Source: Pseudomonas paralactis (GTDB lineage: Bacteria > Pseudomonadota > Gammaproteobacteria > Pseudomonadales > Pseudomonadaceae). Taken from it: DNA of 64,000 nt. Position numbers and translations under genes: made by a program. A model generated the notes under the pieces. It had not been told where the DNA came from and made no database searches. It was given only the letters and a program-made list of their open reading frames with translations. Where the stretch lies: positions 310,001 to 374,000 of the forward strand of contig NZ_JYLN01000001.1 of the NCBI RefSeq assembly GCF_001439735.1, written 5' to 3'. The stretch's first letter is position 1. Every line of letters starts with the position of its first letter. Below are positions 49,166 through 59,520 of the stretch, in pieces.

Positions 49166-50584
49166 TCAGATCAATTCGCGAACGTCGATGAAACGACCGT
49201 TGACGGCAGCGGCGGCGGCCATGGCCGGGCTGACAAGGTGGGTGCGGCCACCGGCGCCCTGACGCCCTTCGAAGTTACGGTTGGAGGTGGACGCGCAATG
49301 CTCGCCCGACTCCAGGCGGTCCGGGTTCATCGCCAGGCACATCGAACAGCCCGGTTCACGCCACTCAAAACCGGCTTCGAGGAAGATCTTGTCCAGGCCT
49401 TCAGCTTCGGCTTGCGCCTTCACCAGGCCCGAACCTGGCACCACAATGGCTTGCTTGATGGTCGAGGCCACCTTGCGGCCCTTGGCGATCACCGCCGCGG
49501 CGCGCAGGTCTTCGATCCGCGAGTTGGTGCAGGAGCCGATAAACACACGATCCAACTGGATGTCGGTGATCGCCTGGTTGGCTTTCAAGCCCATGTACTT
49601 CAGGGCGCGCTCGATGGAGCCGCGCTTGACCAGGTCGGCTTCTTTGGCCGGGTCCGGTACGTTCTGGTCAACGGCCAAGACCATTTCCGGCGAAGTGCCC
49701 CAGCTGACTTGCGGCTTGATCTGTGCAGCGTCGAGTTCAACCACGGTGTCGAACACCGCATCGGCGTCGGACACCAGATCTTTCCAGGCTTCGACGGCGG
49801 CATCCCAATCGGCACCTTGCGGCGCGAAGGGGCGACCCTTGACGTATTCGACGGTTTTTTCGTCCGCCGCCACCATGCCCACACGGGCACCGGCTTCGAT
49901 GGACATGTTGCAAATGGTCATGCGACCTTCAATGGACAAGTCACGAATGGCACTGCCGGCGAACTCGATGGCATGGCCGTTACCGCCGGCGGTGCCGATC
50001 TTGCCGATCACGGCGAGCACGATGTCCTTGGCGGTTACGCCAAACGGCAATTGGCCTTCGACGCGCACCAGCATGTTCTTCATTTTCTTGGCGACCAGGC
50101 ACTGGGTGGCGAACACATGTTCCACCTCGGAGGTGCCGATGCCATGGGCCAGGGCGCCGAACGCACCGTGGGTAGAGGTGTGGGAGTCACCGCAGACCAC
50201 GGTCATGCCCGGCAAGGTCGCACCCTGCTCCGGGCCGATCACGTGGACGATGCCCTGGCGCACGTCATTCATTTTGAATTCGGTGATGCCGTATTCGTCG
50301 CAATAGTCGTCGAGGGTCTGCACCTGCAAACGCGAGACCTGATCGGCAATGGCTTCAATACCGCCCTTGCGCTCAGGGGTGGTCGGCACGTTGTGGTCCG
50401 GCGTGGCGATGATGGAATCGACGCGCCAAGGCTTGCGCCCGGCCAGTCGCAGGCCTTCGAACGCTTGGGGCGAGGTCACTTCATGGATGATGTGACGGTC
50501 GATGTAGATCAGCGACGATCCATCATCGCGACGTTTCACTTCATGGGAATCCCAAAGTTTGTCGTAAAGCGTTTTGCCGGCCAT
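49166..50584 (-). CDS. leuC: 3-isopropylmalate dehydratase large subunit
   Basis: A 472-residue aconitase-family subunit. The 4Fe-4S ligands appear in FIGSCTNSR (near residue 349) and CSMCLAMN (near 409-416). Other conserved segments are [22 protein letters not shown] and the [18 protein letters not shown] start region. ATG at 50584 is chosen because it gives the family start [14 protein letters not shown] and the 15 codons before it do not look coding. Divergent from the LysR gene. Confidence 0.96.
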   Translation of the reverse strand: MAGKTLYDKLWDSHEVKRRDDGSSLIYIDRHIIHEVTSPQAFEGLRLAGRKPWRVDSIIATPDHNVPTTPERKGGIEAIADQVSRLQVQTLDDYCDEYGITEFKMNDVRQGIVHVIGPEQGATLPGMTVVCGDSHTSTHGAFGALAHGIGTSEVEHVFATQCLVAKKMKNMLVRVEGQLPFGVTAKDIVLAVIGKIGTAGGNGHAIEFAGSAIRDLSIEGRMTICNMSIEAGARVGMVAADEKTVEYVKGRPFAPQGADWDAAVEAWKDLVSDADAVFDTVVELDAAQIKPQVSWGTSPEMVLAVDQNVPDPAKEADLVKRGSIERALKYMGLKANQAITDIQLDRVFIGSCTNSRIEDLRAAAVIAKGRKVASTIKQAIVVPGSGLVKAQAEAEGLDKIFLEAGFEWREPGCSMCLAMNPDRLESGEHCASTSNRNFEGRQGAGGRTHLVSPAMAAAAAVNGRFIDVRELI

Positions 50585-50724
50585 CAGTCGGTCCTCATCA
50601 GCGGTGTTTCTATGCGCCGGGCTTTTCAATAACCCTTTGGCTTGTGAGGCTGATGGTATGGCGCTACATTAAATAACTCAAATTCATATTTTTTATGCTT
50701 TGGATTACCAACTGGAATAGCACC

Positions 50725-51615
50725 ATGGACCTGGCCAACCTTAATGCCTTTATCGCCATCGCCGAGACTGGCAGCTTCTCGGGTGCCGGCGAACGCCTAC
50801 ACCTGACCCAGCCCGCCATCAGCAAACGCATCGCTGGTCTGGAGCAGCAATTGAAGGTGCGCTTGTTCGATCGTTTGGGCCGTGAAGTCGGCTTGACCGA
50901 GGCTGGGCGGGCCTTATTGCCCCGCGCCTATCAAATCCTCAACGTGCTGGACGATACCCGCCGCGCCCTGACCAACCTCACCGGCGAAGTCAGCGGGCGC
51001 CTCACTCTGGCCACCAGCCACCATATCGGCCTGCATCGCCTGCCACCGATCCTGCGCACCTTCACGCGGCAGTACCCAAACGTGGCACTGGATATTCAGT
51101 TTCTGGATTCAGAAGTGGCCTACGAAGAAATCCTCCATGGTCGTGCCGAAGTGGCGGTGATCACCCTGGCGCCCGAGCCCCACAACCTGGTACGTGCTAC
51201 CCGGGTGTGGGACGACCCGCTGGATTTTGTGGTGGCGCCGGAACACAGCCTGATCAGCAACGGCTCCATCAGCCTGGCCGATATCGCCGGGCATCCGGCC
51301 GTGTTTCCCGGTGGCAACACCTTTACCCACCATATTGTCAGCCGCCTCTTCGAGGCCCAGGGGCTTGCGCCGAATATCGCGATGAGCACTAACTACCTGG
51401 AAACCATCAAGATGATGGTGTCCATCGGCCTGGCCTGGAGCGTTTTACCGCGCACCATGCTCGATGAACAGGTGGCAAGTATCGCTTTGCCGGGCATACA
51501 GCTCAGTCGCCAGCTAGGCTATATCGTGCATACAGAAAGGACGCTATCGAACGCTGCGCGGGCTTTCATGAGCCTGCTGGATGCACAAGTCGATCTGCCA
51601 GGGTTACCGGCATGA
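50725..51615 (+). CDS. LysR-family regulator divergent from leuC
   Basis: A 296-residue LysR regulator: helix-turn-helix near residues 3-60 (LNAFIAIAETGSFSGAGERLHLTQPAISKRI) and a two-lobe effector domain. It reads away from leuC across 140 AT-rich bases, the layout in which LysR proteins control the neighbouring operon, so control of the leu genes is likely. An in-frame ATG at 50695 would add ten codons that lie in the AT-rich control region and was rejected. Confidence 0.9.
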   Translation: MDLANLNAFIAIAETGSFSGAGERLHLTQPAISKRIAGLEQQLKVRLFDRLGREVGLTEAGRALLPRAYQILNVLDDTRRALTNLTGEVSGRLTLATSHHIGLHRLPPILRTFTRQYPNVALDIQFLDSEVAYEEILHGRAEVAVITLAPEPHNLVRATRVWDDPLDFVVAPEHSLISNGSISLADIAGHPAVFPGGNTFTHHIVSRLFEAQGLAPNIAMSTNYLETIKMMVSIGLAWSVLPRTMLDEQVASIALPGIQLSRQLGYIVHTERTLSNAARAFMSLLDAQVDLPGLPA

Positions 51616-51681
51616 CACTGTGCGGCCTCGGGTTTCAAGGAAAACCGCGCTGTCTTCTCAACGAGCCAAGGCCCATTGACA

Positions 51682-54600
51682 ATGCGCAACCCCGGCGACC
51701 CCGTACCGCCCCTGCCCCGCATCTACGCCCTGGACCCCCAAGCGGCGGAACAAAGCTGGGACAGTGCCCCGCAATTGCTGGCAGCCCTCAATGCCGCCCG
51801 GCTGGGGGCCTGGTGCTGGGAAATCGACACGGGAAGAATCAGTTGGTCACGGGGGACTCAAGCGCTATTCGGCTTTGACCCTCACCAACCTTTGCCCAAG
51901 GACCTCGATTATCTCGACCTGCTGGCCCCGCAGGACAGCGCGCGGGTGTTGCGCGGTTTTCACGCGGTCCTGGCCGGAGAGCCGTTCGAACGCGCCATGC
52001 ACCACCGCATCCAGTGGCCCGATGGCAGCCTGCACTGGCTGGAAATCAGCGGCAGCCTGGCGCCGGAAAAAGCCGGACGGCGTCGCATGATCGGGGTAAT
52101 CCGCGAGATCACCCATCAGCGCGATCGCGAGCACGCCCTCAGCCACTCTGAAAAGCGCTTCGCCACGCTGTTCCACTTGTGCCCGAACATGGTGCTGCTG
52201 ACGCGCCAGGCCGACGGGTTGATCAGCGAAGCCAACCAGTATTTTGAAATGCTGTTCGGCTGGCCGGTGGCCGATGTCATTGGCCGTACCACCCTGGAAC
52301 TGGGCCTGTGGCGCCATCCGGAACAGCGTACGCTGCTGGTCAAGGCCACCCAGCGCAAAGGCGAACCCATCACCATGGAGGTGCAGTTCTGCGCCAGCAA
52401 CGGCCAGATCCACGACGGTACGCTCAGTGCTCAGAAGGTAGAACTGGACGGCGAGGCTTACCTGATCAGCACGTTCCTGGACACCACAGAGCGTAAAAAC
52501 GCCGAACAAGCGCTCAAGGACAGCCAGGAGCGCCTGGACCTGGCCCTGGATTCCGCACAACTGGGCACCTGGGACTGGCACATCCCCAGCGGAATGCTCT
52601 ACGGCTCGGCCCGGGCCGCCCAACTGCACGGGCTCGAACCCGCGCCTTTTCATGAATCCTTCGATGCCTTTTTCGAAGGCATATCCGACCAGGACCGCGA
52701 GGGCATGCGCAACGCTTACCGCAGCTTGCGTGAAGGCCCGGACGGCAATTACCAATTGACCTACCGCGTGCAGTTGGAGGACGGCAGCCCACGCTACCTG
52801 GAAAGCCGTGCGCGCCTGTACCGTGACGAAACCGGCAAGCCCCTGCGCATGGCCGGCACCTTGCTGGATATCACCGATCAGGTCGAACGCGAGCAACGCC
52901 TCACCGCCTCCGAGGAAAAATTTGCCAGCCTGTTCCAGGCCAGCCCCGACCCGATCTGCGTGACCTGCCTTCAAAGCGGTGCCTTTATCGAGATCAACCC
53001 GGCGTTTACCCAGACCTTCGGCTGGACAGCCGCCGAAGTACTGGACAAAAGCGCCGAACAAATCGGCCTGTGGGACGACTCCAGCAAGCGCCTGCAACGC
53101 ATCGAGCAGGTGATTCGCGAGCAGGCCCTGAGCAATGTGGCCATCACGGTGCATAACAAGGAAGGCCAAAGCCTGACCTGCGTAATCTCCAGCCGCTTGA
53201 TCAAGGTCAGCGACCAGCCCTGCATCGTCACCACCCTGCGCGATATCACTCAGCAGCAACGCTCGGAAGCCGCCCTCAAGGCCAGTGAAGAGAAGTTCGC
53301 CAAAGCGTTCCATTCCAGCCCCGACGCAATTTCCATCACCGAGCGCGACACCGGTCGTTATGTGGAGGTCAATGACGGCTTTTGCCGCCTGACCGGTTAT
53401 CGCACCGAAGAGGCCATCGGCCTGACCCTGTATCAGATCGGCATCTGGGCTGATGAAAACCAGCGCGCGGCATTGCTGGCCGAATTGCAGCTCAAGGGCC
53501 GCATCCACCACCTGGAAATGCTCTGGCACAACAAACGGGGCGAGGTGCTGGCGGTGGAGGTTTCGGTGGAGCCAATCACCCTGAATGAAACCCCCTGCCT
53601 GCTGCTGACCGCGCGGGACGTGAGCCTGTTGAAAAACGCCCAGGCGCAGATCCGCCACCTAGCCTATCACGACCCGCTCACCAACCTGCCCAATCGTGCG
53701 CTGCTGATGGACCGCCTGAGCCAGCAGATCGCCCTGCTCAAACGCCACAACCTGCGCGGCGCCCTGCTGTTTCTTGACCTTGACCACTTCAAGCACATCA
53801 ACGACTCCCTCGGCCACCCGGTGGGCGATACCGTGTTGAAAATCGTCACCGCACGCCTGGAAGCCAGCGTGCGCATGGAGGACACCGTGGCACGCCTGGG
53901 TGGCGATGAGTTTGTGGTTCTGCTCAGCGGTCTTGAGGGTAAGCGCCAGGAAGTCAGCGACCAGGTGCAAACCCTGGCCGATACATTGCGCGAGTTGCTG
54001 TCGGAGCCGATGTTCCTTGACGGCCATCGCTTGCAGGTTACGCCCAGCATCGGCGTGGCGCTGATTCCCGACCACGGCACCACGCCAGCCGATTTGCTCA
54101 AGCGTGCCGACATCGCCCTGTATCGTGCCAAGGATTCAGGGCGCAATACCACGCAGATGTTCCACAACAGCATGCAAAAGACCGCCAGTGAGCGCCTGCG
54201 CATGGAGACCGACCTGCGCCTGGCCCTGTCACGCGGCGAGTTCAGCGTGCATTACCAACCCCAGGTAGATGCGCGCGGCAACCGGATTATCGGGGCCGAA
54301 GCCTTGGTCCGCTGGCATCATCCGCAGTTGGGCGCGCAGTCGCCGACGGAATTTATCAAGGTATTGGAAGACAGCGGCCTGATTCTGGAAGTTGGCACCT
54401 GGATTCTCGATGAAGCCTGTGGCGCGTTTGCCCAGCTGATTGCCGACGGTCTGGTGGACCCGCTCACTTTCAGCCTGTGCGTGAATATCAGCCCGCGGCA
54501 GTTTCGCCAGAATGATTTTGTGGAACGGGTAGAACACTGCCTCAAACAACATCAACTGCCCTCCAGCCTGCTGAAACTGGAGATTACCGAAGGCATCGTG

Positions 54601-55002
54601 ATCCAGAACCTGGACGATACCGTGGCGAAAATGCGTCGCCTGAAACGACTTGGGGTGAGCTTCGCAATGGATGACTTCGGCACCGGCTACTCATCCCTGA
54701 CCTACCTCAAGCGCCTGCCGGTGGATGCGTTGAAAATCGATCAGTCGTTCGTGCGCGATGCCACCCACGACCCCAATGACGCAGAGATCATCCGCGCCAT
54801 CGTGGCCATGGCGAGCAGTTTGAATCTGGAAGTGATCGCCGAAGGCGTGGAAACCCCGGAACAACTGGCGTTCCTGCAAAAGCTGGGCTGCCATTTATTC
54901 CAGGGTTATCTGCACAGCCGTCCGCTGCCGATAGAGGGGTTCAGGCGGTTGCTGGAATACGGTCAAGCGGGACAGGATGCTGCATGCCCAACAGACGGCT
55001 GA
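51682..55002 (+). CDS. five-PAS GGDEF/EAL cyclic di-GMP protein
   Basis: A 1106-residue soluble signalling protein with five PAS/PAC units (about residues 30-155, 155-280, 280-408, 409-532, 533-655), then GGDEF (657-825) and EAL (840-1095). The GGDEF motif is intact ([11 protein letters not shown], near 738), with the RxxD inhibitory site RMED five residues before it. The EAL domain keeps [38 protein letters not shown] and AEGVET. Both synthesis and hydrolysis of c-di-GMP are therefore possible. No membrane segment is visible. The 3' end overlaps dusC by 62 bases. Confidence 0.94.
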   Translation: MRNPGDPVPPLPRIYALDPQAAEQSWDSAPQLLAALNAARLGAWCWEIDTGRISWSRGTQALFGFDPHQPLPKDLDYLDLLAPQDSARVLRGFHAVLAGEPFERAMHHRIQWPDGSLHWLEISGSLAPEKAGRRRMIGVIREITHQRDREHALSHSEKRFATLFHLCPNMVLLTRQADGLISEANQYFEMLFGWPVADVIGRTTLELGLWRHPEQRTLLVKATQRKGEPITMEVQFCASNGQIHDGTLSAQKVELDGEAYLISTFLDTTERKNAEQALKDSQERLDLALDSAQLGTWDWHIPSGMLYGSARAAQLHGLEPAPFHESFDAFFEGISDQDREGMRNAYRSLREGPDGNYQLTYRVQLEDGSPRYLESRARLYRDETGKPLRMAGTLLDITDQVEREQRLTASEEKFASLFQASPDPICVTCLQSGAFIEINPAFTQTFGWTAAEVLDKSAEQIGLWDDSSKRLQRIEQVIREQALSNVAITVHNKEGQSLTCVISSRLIKVSDQPCIVTTLRDITQQQRSEAALKASEEKFAKAFHSSPDAISITERDTGRYVEVNDGFCRLTGYRTEEAIGLTLYQIGIWADENQRAALLAELQLKGRIHHLEMLWHNKRGEVLAVEVSVEPITLNETPCLLLTARDVSLLKNAQAQIRHLAYHDPLTNLPNRALLMDRLSQQIALLKRHNLRGALLFLDLDHFKHINDSLGHPVGDTVLKIVTARLEASVRMEDTVARLGGDEFVVLLSGLEGKRQEVSDQVQTLADTLRELLSEPMFLDGHRLQVTPSIGVALIPDHGTTPADLLKRADIALYRAKDSGRNTTQMFHNSMQKTASERLRMETDLRLALSRGEFSVHYQPQVDARGNRIIGAEALVRWHHPQLGAQSPTEFIKVLEDSGLILEVGTWILDEACGAFAQLIADGLVDPLTFSLCVNISPRQFRQNDFVERVEHCLKQHQLPSSLLKLEITEGIVIQNLDDTVAKMRRLKRLGVSFAMDDFGTGYSSLTYLKRLPVDALKIDQSFVRDATHDPNDAEIIRAIVAMASSLNLEVIAEGVETPEQLAFLQKLGCHLFQGYLHSRPLPIEGFRRLLEYGQAGQDAACPTDG

Positions 55003-55921
55003 CGCATTGCAGGTCGGTTTCGCGGCGCAGGGCCGTGAACAGCTCCACCGCCTGCGGGTAGTTGCGCGTCAACATTGCCAGCCATTGCTTCAAGCGGCCG
55101 GGGGCCTGCTTTTCAGTCAGTTGCGCCACCGATTGGCGCCAGAACTCCTGAAGCATCGGCTGCATCTGCGCCCAGGTCATCTCGACCACTTCCTCACCGG
55201 CCTTTGCCGCCACGATCTGCCGCGCCAGGTCAGGACGCGCCACCAGGCCACGGCCCAGCATGATGTCTTCGGCGCCACTGATTTCACGGCAACGCCGCCA
55301 ATCCTCGACGCTCCAGATATCACCATTGGCAAATACCGGCACCTTGACCACGTCCTGAACCCGCGGGATCCACTCCCAATGGGCTGGCGGCTTGTAGCCA
55401 TCAGCCTTGGTGCGTGCATGCACGACGATATGCGCAGCGCCGCCCTCGGCCAGCGCAGTGGCGCATACCAGCGCGCCATCCGGGCTATCGAAGCCCAGGC
55501 GCATCTTGGCAGTCACGGGAATATGGGCAGGCACCGCGCGACGCACGTGCTCGACGATCTGATTGAGCAACTCCGGCTCCTTGAGCAGCACCGCGCCACC
55601 CCGGGATTTGTTGACGGTCTTGGCCGGGCAACCAAAGTTCAGGTCGATCACCTCAGAGCCCAACTCGCAGGCCAGGGCGGCATTTTCGGCCAGGCACACC
55701 GGGTCGGAGCCGAGCAATTGCACGCGCAAAGGCACACCCGCTGCGGTGTGGGCACCGTGCAGCAGTTCCGGAGCGAGCTTGTGGAAATAGGCCGGGGTGA
55801 GCAGGCGGTCGTTGACGCGAATGAACTCGGTCACGCACCAGTCAATACCGCCCACGCGGGTCAGCACGTCCCGCAGGATGTTGTCGACCAACCCCTCCAT
55901 GGGCGCCAAAGCAATTTGCAT
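54941..55921 (-). CDS. dusC: tRNA-dihydrouridine(16) synthase
   Basis: A 326-residue FMN enzyme reducing a uridine in the tRNA D-loop. Start [18 protein letters not shown]; catalytic Cys in [16 protein letters not shown] near residue 98; FMN/phosphate region VFANGDIWS and [12 protein letters not shown]. The ATG at 55921 gives the family start, three codons inside the longest frame. The C-terminal 20 residues are encoded in the overlap with the convergent c-di-GMP gene. Confidence 0.94.
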   Translation of the reverse strand: MQIALAPMEGLVDNILRDVLTRVGGIDWCVTEFIRVNDRLLTPAYFHKLAPELLHGAHTAAGVPLRVQLLGSDPVCLAENAALACELGSEVIDLNFGCPAKTVNKSRGGAVLLKEPELLNQIVEHVRRAVPAHIPVTAKMRLGFDSPDGALVCATALAEGGAAHIVVHARTKADGYKPPAHWEWIPRVQDVVKVPVFANGDIWSVEDWRRCREISGAEDIMLGRGLVARPDLARQIVAAKAGEEVVEMTWAQMQPMLQEFWRQSVAQLTEKQAPGRLKQWLAMLTRNYPQAVELFTALRRETDLQCVSRLLGMQHPVPLDRIPATA

Positions 55922-55976
55922 GGAAAACACTCAACAAAAATCGTGGCGCAGTTTACTGGGTTTCCTGCGGCAACCG

Positions 55977-56411
55977 TTAACCCCCTGTCAGGGCGGGACC
56001 GTAACCTTCGATAAACTCGGCGGGCATGCGCTTGGGTTTGCCGCTGGACAGCTCGATGCACACAAAGGTGGTTTGCGCGCGCAGCAGCGTCGCGCCGTCG
56101 CGAGGGCGTACAAGCTGGAATCGACGGGTCATTTTCAGGCGCTGGTCCCAGTCGACGATCCAGGTGGCCAGTTGCAACTCATCGCCTTCATAACCGGCCG
56201 CCAGGTAGTCGATCTCATGGCGCACAACCGCCATGGCACGGTCCAGGCGACGGTATTCGGTGAGGTCCAGCCCCAGGCGCTGGGAGTGGCGCCAGGCGCA
56301 ACGCTCCAGCCAGGACACGTACACCGCGTTGTTGGCGTGCCCCAAGCCGTCGATGTCTTCAGGCGCGACCTGCAGATCAATGATAAACGGCGTTGCCAAA
56401 TCCCAGCCCAT
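55977..56411 (-). CDS. hotdog-fold acyl-CoA thioesterase, YbgC/4HBT type
   Basis: A 144-residue single hotdog domain. The active-site region GLGHANNAVYVSWLERCAW near residues 24-42 is characteristic; an Asp precedes it at IDGLGH. The family hydrolyses acyl- or aroyl-CoA. GGAG six bases ahead supports the ATG at 56411; a TTG 15 codons earlier is less likely. It is 59 bases after the TetR gene on the same strand, so both may be co-transcribed. Confidence 0.88.
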   Translation of the reverse strand: MGWDLATPFIIDLQVAPEDIDGLGHANNAVYVSWLERCAWRHSQRLGLDLTEYRRLDRAMAVVRHEIDYLAAGYEGDELQLATWIVDWDQRLKMTRRFQLVRPRDGATLLRAQTTFVCIELSSGKPKRMPAEFIEGYGPALTGG

Positions 56412-56470
56412 GCCTTGCTCCAGTCGATTGATGTCGGCGGGGCAGTGTATCAGCAAGATAAGACCCGTCT

Positions 56471-57010
56471 TCAGCGTACCGCCGATTTGGCCGCACGTAT
56501 CACGCGATCCGACAACTCGCCCGACCCAAGTGCACGGGCCAGTGTCAGCCCCCCCACCATCAAGGCCAGGTCCGCCAGCGCTTTGTCGATGTCTTCCGGG
56601 CTGTCGGCCAATTGCGCAATCATCAGCTCCACATGCTCGCCCAAGACCTCGCGAAAGGCGTCGGGCAAGCGGCCCATCTCGCCAACCGTGGCTGGCAAGG
56701 GGCAGGCCTGGGAGGTGGAATCTCGATGTTTGCGCGACAGATAGAAAGCCGCCACCAACGCCCGACGTTCTTCGCCGGTGAGCTGGGTGTCCAGATCGTC
56801 GATAGAGGCGCGACGCTGCGCCAGCAACTGGCTGAACGCCTCCAGCATCAACGCGTCCTTGCTTTCAAAGTGCGCGTAGAAACCACCGACGGTCAGCCCT
56901 GCGGCCGCCATGACCTCGCCCACACTCGGCTCGGCGGGGCCGCGCTGGATCAATGCAGCGCTGGCAGCCTGCAAAATTCGTTCGCGGGTTTGCGCTTTTT
57001 TATCGCTCAT
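56471..57010 (-). CDS. TetR/AcrR-family regulator
   Basis: A 179-residue repressor with the N-terminal helix-turn-helix (TRERILQAASAALIQRG and PSVGEVMAAAGLTVGGFYAHFESKDAL, residues 8-54) and a C-terminal ligand domain. CPLPATVGEM in the middle is seen in a subset of TetR proteins. The perfect dyad at 57037-57057 directly before the gene is the likely operator, giving self-repression and perhaps control of the thioesterase. Confidence 0.9.
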   Translation of the reverse strand: MSDKKAQTRERILQAASAALIQRGPAEPSVGEVMAAAGLTVGGFYAHFESKDALMLEAFSQLLAQRRASIDDLDTQLTGEERRALVAAFYLSRKHRDSTSQACPLPATVGEMGRLPDAFREVLGEHVELMIAQLADSPEDIDKALADLALMVGGLTLARALGSGELSDRVIRAAKSAVR

Positions 57011-57036
57011 CGAGGCCTCCGACTTTCATGGGTTGG

Positions 57037-57057
57037 ATATTATTACCACAATAATAT
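57037..57057. promoter_or_regulatory. palindromic operator before the TetR gene
   Basis: ATATTATT and AATAATAT form a perfect eight-base inverted repeat around ACCAC, 27 bases before the TetR start codon, in an otherwise GC-rich region. Position and symmetry suit a TetR dimer site. Confidence 0.65.
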
Positions 57058-57192
57058 TGCGCAAGCGAAAGGCACGACCGCCGGTCAGAACAAAAAAATG
57101 GAATCAATCAGGGAAATGGCCAAACGCCAGACAAACAAAAGGGCCATTCAATAATTGAATGACCCTTAAAAATCCCGCAGAGCGGGTAATCG

Positions 57193-57268
57193 TGGCGTCC
57201 CCTAGGGGACTCGAACCCCTGTTACCGCCGTGAAAGGGCGGTGTCCTAGGCCACTAGACGAAGGGGAC
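57193..57268 (-). tRNA. tRNA-Glu (TTC), copy 1
   Basis: A 76-base cloverleaf: GTCCCCT pairs with AGGGGAC before GCCA, anticodon stem CCGCC/GGCGG holds loop CTTTCAC (anticodon TTC), T-loop TTCGAGT, CCA encoded. Last gene of the Ala-Glu-Ala-Glu array. Confidence 0.97.
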
Positions 57269-57349
57269 ACAAACCTTCTATACAACTGATCAGCGCTGAG
57301 AACTGATCGATTCAAGGACGGTGTGGCCGGAACCTTGAACCTGTAAAAT

Positions 57350-57425
<76 letters not shown>

Positions 57426-57475
57426 GGATTTTTCGTCTCGCGACGCAGCAGACCTTTCGAGCTGCTTGTTGAAAC

Positions 57476-57551
57476 TGGCGTCCCCTAGGGGACTCGAACC
57501 CCTGTTACCGCCGTGAAAGGGCGGTGTCCTAGGCCACTAGACGAAGGGGAC
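57476..57551 (-). tRNA. tRNA-Glu (TTC), copy 2
   Basis: Identical to the copy at 57193-57268, with nearly identical flanking spacer, so it belongs to a duplicated Ala-Glu unit of about 280 bases. Confidence 0.97.
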
Positions 57552-57629
57552 AAAACCTTCTGTACATCTGATCAGAGCTGAGACCTGATCAATTCAAGGA
57601 CGGTGTGGCCAGACCTTGAACCTGTAAAT

Positions 57630-57705
<76 letters not shown>

Positions 57706-57806
57706 TCATCGGTGAGGACGGGGCGAATCTTAATGGTGGTTTGGAAACGTGTCAAATTTATTTTCAACAATTTCCAAAATTTTTTGCCGGGATAACAATC
57801 ACTTAC

Positions 57807-57838
57807 CGACGAAACCCCGGAAAACCGGGGTTTCGTCG
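57807..57838 (-). terminator. strong hairpin terminator after gltX
   Basis: CGACGAAACCCCGG and CCGGGGTTTCGTCG are exact complements around AAAA, 14 bases before the tail of the gltX stop. The T-run is weak, but the 14-bp stem is very stable. Confidence 0.75.
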
Positions 57839-57852
57839 CTGCAACGGCCTGC

Positions 57853-59334
57853 TTAAGCGATAGCGCCCAGCAGCTTTTCCCATTCCTTGTTTTCTTTCTT
57901 CGACACACCACCAAGCAAATCAAGGGCTTGGCGCAGACGGAAACGGGTCAGGTCCGGGCCGAGAATTTCCATCGCATCGAGCACCGACACCGAACTGGCC
58001 TGCCCGGTGATCGCGGCAAACATCAGCGGCATGGCATCGCGCAGTTTCAGCTCAAGGGATTCCACCACCGCCTGGATGGTCGCGGTAATCGCATCCTTCT
58101 CCCACTGACGCAGGCTTTCAAGCTTCCACAGGATCAACTGCATCAGTTGGCGAACCTGGTCACCGGAGAGCTTCTTGGACTCGAACAGCTTGGGATCGGG
58201 ATTCACCCCGCCGGCAAAGAAGAAACTGGCCAAGGGTGCGACCTGACTGAACGTCTCTACCCTGCCCTGCACCAGCGGCGCTATCTTCATCATGTACTCG
58301 GGGTTCAACGCCCACTGCTGCACACGGCTGGCGAACTCTTGAACCGGCAGGTCACGCAGCCACTGGCCATTGAGCCACGACAACTTCTCGATATCGAAGA
58401 TCGGGCCGCCAAGGGAGACGCGGGACAGGTCGAAGTTGTCGACCATTTCCTGCAGCGAGAACTTCTCGCGCTCGTCCGGCATCGACCAGCCCATACGGCC
58501 CAGGTAGTTGAGCATTGCCTCAGGCATGAAGCCCATGCGCTCGTAGAAGGTCACCGACGTGGGGTTCTTGCGCTTGGACAGCTTGCTCTTGTCCGGGTTA
58601 CGCAGCAACGGCATGTAGCACAGCTGCGGTTGCTCCCAGCCGAAGTATTCGTACAGCAGGATCAGTTTCGGCGCCGATGGCAGCCACTCTTCACCGCGCA
58701 GCACATGGGTGATGCCCATCAGATGGTCGTCGACCACGTTGGCCAGGAAGTACGTCGGCAAGCCGTCGGTCTTCATCAGCACTTGCATGTCCATACGGTC
58801 CCACGGGATTTCGACGTCACCGCGCAGCATGTCCGGCACCACGCACACGCCTTCGCTTGGCACCTTCATACGGATAACGTGAGGCTCACCGGCGGCCAGG
58901 CGCGCAGCCACTTCTTCCTTGGACAACAGCAGCGCACGGCCATCGTAGCGCGGGGTTTCGCCACGGGCCTGTTGCTCGGCGCGCATCTGATCCAGTTCTT
59001 CGGCGGTGCAGAAGCACGGGAAGGCATGGCCCATATCGACCAGTTGCTGGGTGTACTGCTTGTAGATGTCGCTGCGCTCGCTCTGGCGATACGGGCCATG
59101 CGGGCCGCCAACGTCCGGGCCTTCAGCCCAGGTAATGCCCAACCAGCGCAAGGCATCGAAAATCTGCTGTTCGGACTCACGGGTGGAACGCAGTTGATCG
59201 GTATCTTCGATCCGCAGGATGAATTCACCACCATGCTGCTTGGCAAAGCAGTAGTTGAACAAGGCGATGTAAGCAGTACCGACGTGGGGATCCCCAGTAG
59301 GCGATGGCGCAATGCGCGTGCGGACGGTGGTCAT
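57853..59334 (-). CDS. gltX: glutamyl-tRNA synthetase
   Basis: A 493-residue class I synthetase. The start [21 protein letters not shown] contains the HIGH-type motif (HVGT), and KLSKRKNP is the KMSKS motif near residue 257. Intervening sequence has [12 protein letters not shown]. The frame is open 60 codons further upstream across REP sequence, so the ATG at 59334 is used. It lies just upstream of the tRNA-Ala/Glu array whose tRNA-Glu it charges; a terminator separates them. Confidence 0.97.
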   Translation of the reverse strand: MTTVRTRIAPSPTGDPHVGTAYIALFNYCFAKQHGGEFILRIEDTDQLRSTRESEQQIFDALRWLGITWAEGPDVGGPHGPYRQSERSDIYKQYTQQLVDMGHAFPCFCTAEELDQMRAEQQARGETPRYDGRALLLSKEEVAARLAAGEPHVIRMKVPSEGVCVVPDMLRGDVEIPWDRMDMQVLMKTDGLPTYFLANVVDDHLMGITHVLRGEEWLPSAPKLILLYEYFGWEQPQLCYMPLLRNPDKSKLSKRKNPTSVTFYERMGFMPEAMLNYLGRMGWSMPDEREKFSLQEMVDNFDLSRVSLGGPIFDIEKLSWLNGQWLRDLPVQEFASRVQQWALNPEYMMKIAPLVQGRVETFSQVAPLASFFFAGGVNPDPKLFESKKLSGDQVRQLMQLILWKLESLRQWEKDAITATIQAVVESLELKLRDAMPLMFAAITGQASSVSVLDAMEILGPDLTRFRLRQALDLLGGVSKKENKEWEKLLGAIA

Positions 59335-59422
59335 GGCAGGTCTCGAATGGGCGATAAAACTGAAAATTGAAACAAGGGGCGAATGGTAACAGCCTGGGGG
59401 ATTTCTGGAAAACCGAGGCGCG

Positions 59423-59500
59423 GCCATCGCAGGCAAGCCAGCTCCCACATTTTGACCGCGTTCACAGATCAATGTGGGAGCCGGGCTTGCCCGCGATGGG
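59423..59500. repeat. inverted REP pair (REPIN)
   Basis: GCCATCGCAGGCAAGCCAGC (from 59423) and GGGCTTGCCCGCGATGG (to 59500) form an inverted pair with the AATGTGGGAG/CTCCCACATT inner ends. It fills the gap between uvrB and gltX. Confidence 0.88.
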
Positions 59501-59520
59501 GCCAGCCCAATCAACGCAAA

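Noticed and set aside
51865..53658. Open frame of about 600 codons opposite the PAS region
   Set aside because: Antisense to a gene with five recognisable PAS units; repetitive translation only mirrors those repeats.
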